From: Desulfosporosinus sp. HMP52
Lineage (GTDB): Bacteria > Bacillota > Desulfitobacteriia > Desulfitobacteriales > Desulfitobacteriaceae
Direction of reading: 5' to 3'
Assembly: GCF_000765145.1 (NCBI RefSeq)
Contig: NZ_JMGA01000012.1
Coordinates: forward strand, 1-64,000
Length of the DNA: 64,000 nt
Shown here piece by piece: positions 63,762-64,000 of the stretch. The position numbers and the translations under genes are program-made. The notes under the pieces are model-generated. The model was not told where the DNA came from. It ran no database searches and saw only the letters and a list, made by a program, of their open reading frames with translations. How positions within the stretch are numbered: position 1 is the stretch's first letter; each line of letters begins with the position of its first letter.

Positions 63762-64000
63762 ATGATTGACACACATAGCCACATCCTCCCCGGTCTAGAC
63801 GATGGGGCGAAGACTATAGCAGATTCCTTGGGGATAGTTCGTCAACTAGTTCATTCGGGATTTACAACTCTAATTGCCACCCCTCATGTGATGGAAGGAA
63901 GGGACTTCTTAAGCCCTGAGGAGATCCTGGCTGCTGTGGAGCAGTTGCGCAAGCATGTGGCAGAGGAAGAAATCCTGGTGGAGATTTGGCCCGGGGCAGA
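63762..64000 (+). CDS. CpsB/CapC-type tyrosine phosphatase (partial)
   Basis: 5' part of a PHP-family metal-dependent phosphatase cut by the window end; 79 complete codons are visible. The N-terminus MIDTHSHILPGLDDGAKT carries the DxHxH metal motif, and LIATPHVMEG follows. ATG 63762 follows TTAGGAGA. It dephosphorylates BY-kinases such as the CpsD protein at 56.2 kb. The 3' end lies outside the window. Confidence 0.88.
   Translation, partial: MIDTHSHILPGLDDGAKTIADSLGIVRQLVHSGFTTLIATPHVMEGRDFLSPEEILAAVEQLRKHVAEEEILVEIWPGA

Overview
The window looks like a chromosome segment of an anaerobic, spore-forming, Gram-positive Firmicute, most like the Desulfosporosinus/Desulfitobacterium group. That call rests on gene order and families: lonB-lonA-engB, mreBCD-mrdA-minCDE-rodA-spoIVFA-spoIVFB, TIGR03960/TIGR03936-rng, the redox repressor Rex, a valine T-box, many TTG/GTG starts behind strong GGAGG sites, and cell-wall-binding-repeat-2 surface proteins. 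It is inference; I ran no database search. I recognised no rRNA, tRNA, CRISPR array or transposase gene.

Layout: 0-5.3 kb, protein quality control and ribosome assembly (lonB, lonA, engB). 5.4-7.4 kb, an AT-rich patch with a small membrane protein and an ECF sigma/anti-sigma pair. 7.5-16.6 kb, signal peptidase, a CaCA exchanger, a DMT transporter, a LysM-ferritin-like fusion, a membrane protein with a repetitive tail, a nitroreductase, a surface protein and a glutamate-synthase-like enzyme. 16.6-22 kb, a valine T-box, repeats, valS and folC. 22-27.3 kb, a Pho-box-like promoter with DUF47 and PiT phosphate transport genes, a SPOR protein, rex, and a ykkC-family riboswitch before cimA. 27.3-33.2 kb, GC-rich repeats around a DMT transporter and aspartase, then small AT-rich genes. 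33.2-46 kb, the maf-radC-mre-mrdA-min-rodA-spoIVF shape, division and sporulation cluster. 46-51.4 kb, a mazE-like antitoxin with a mazF stub, the TIGR03960/TIGR03936 pair and rng. 51.7-64 kb, a second surface protein, a degenerate SGNH hydrolase, a Wzz/CpsD/CpsB exopolysaccharide module, and a giant hybrid histidine kinase with a convergent response regulator.

The most unusual content is not protein coding. A family of long GC-rich palindromic elements (called R1 here, about 220 bp in the simple form) lies at 27.3, 30.9, 37.7, 49.2 and 49.7 kb, with truncated tandem copies. Each has two imperfectly complementary arms of about 60 nt around internal hairpins. In two copies, extra palindromes sit exactly inside hairpin loops: the loop is 5 nt in the simple copies, 58 nt at 49.3 kb and 154 nt at 37.8 kb, and the last has further hairpins inside the loops of the 49.3 kb form. 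A diverged copy keeps pairing through compensatory changes. One copy supplies the last codons and stop of cimA. A second repeat family (R2) and a 210-bp direct repeat separate the valine T-box from valS by about 860 nt. A compact four-way-junction fold lies upstream of rng.

The genes form several coherent units: envelope growth and division (mre, mrdA, min, rodA), forespore sigma-K processing (spoIVFA/FB), phosphate uptake, isoleucine precursor synthesis under riboswitch control, and polysaccharide export with tyrosine-kinase control.
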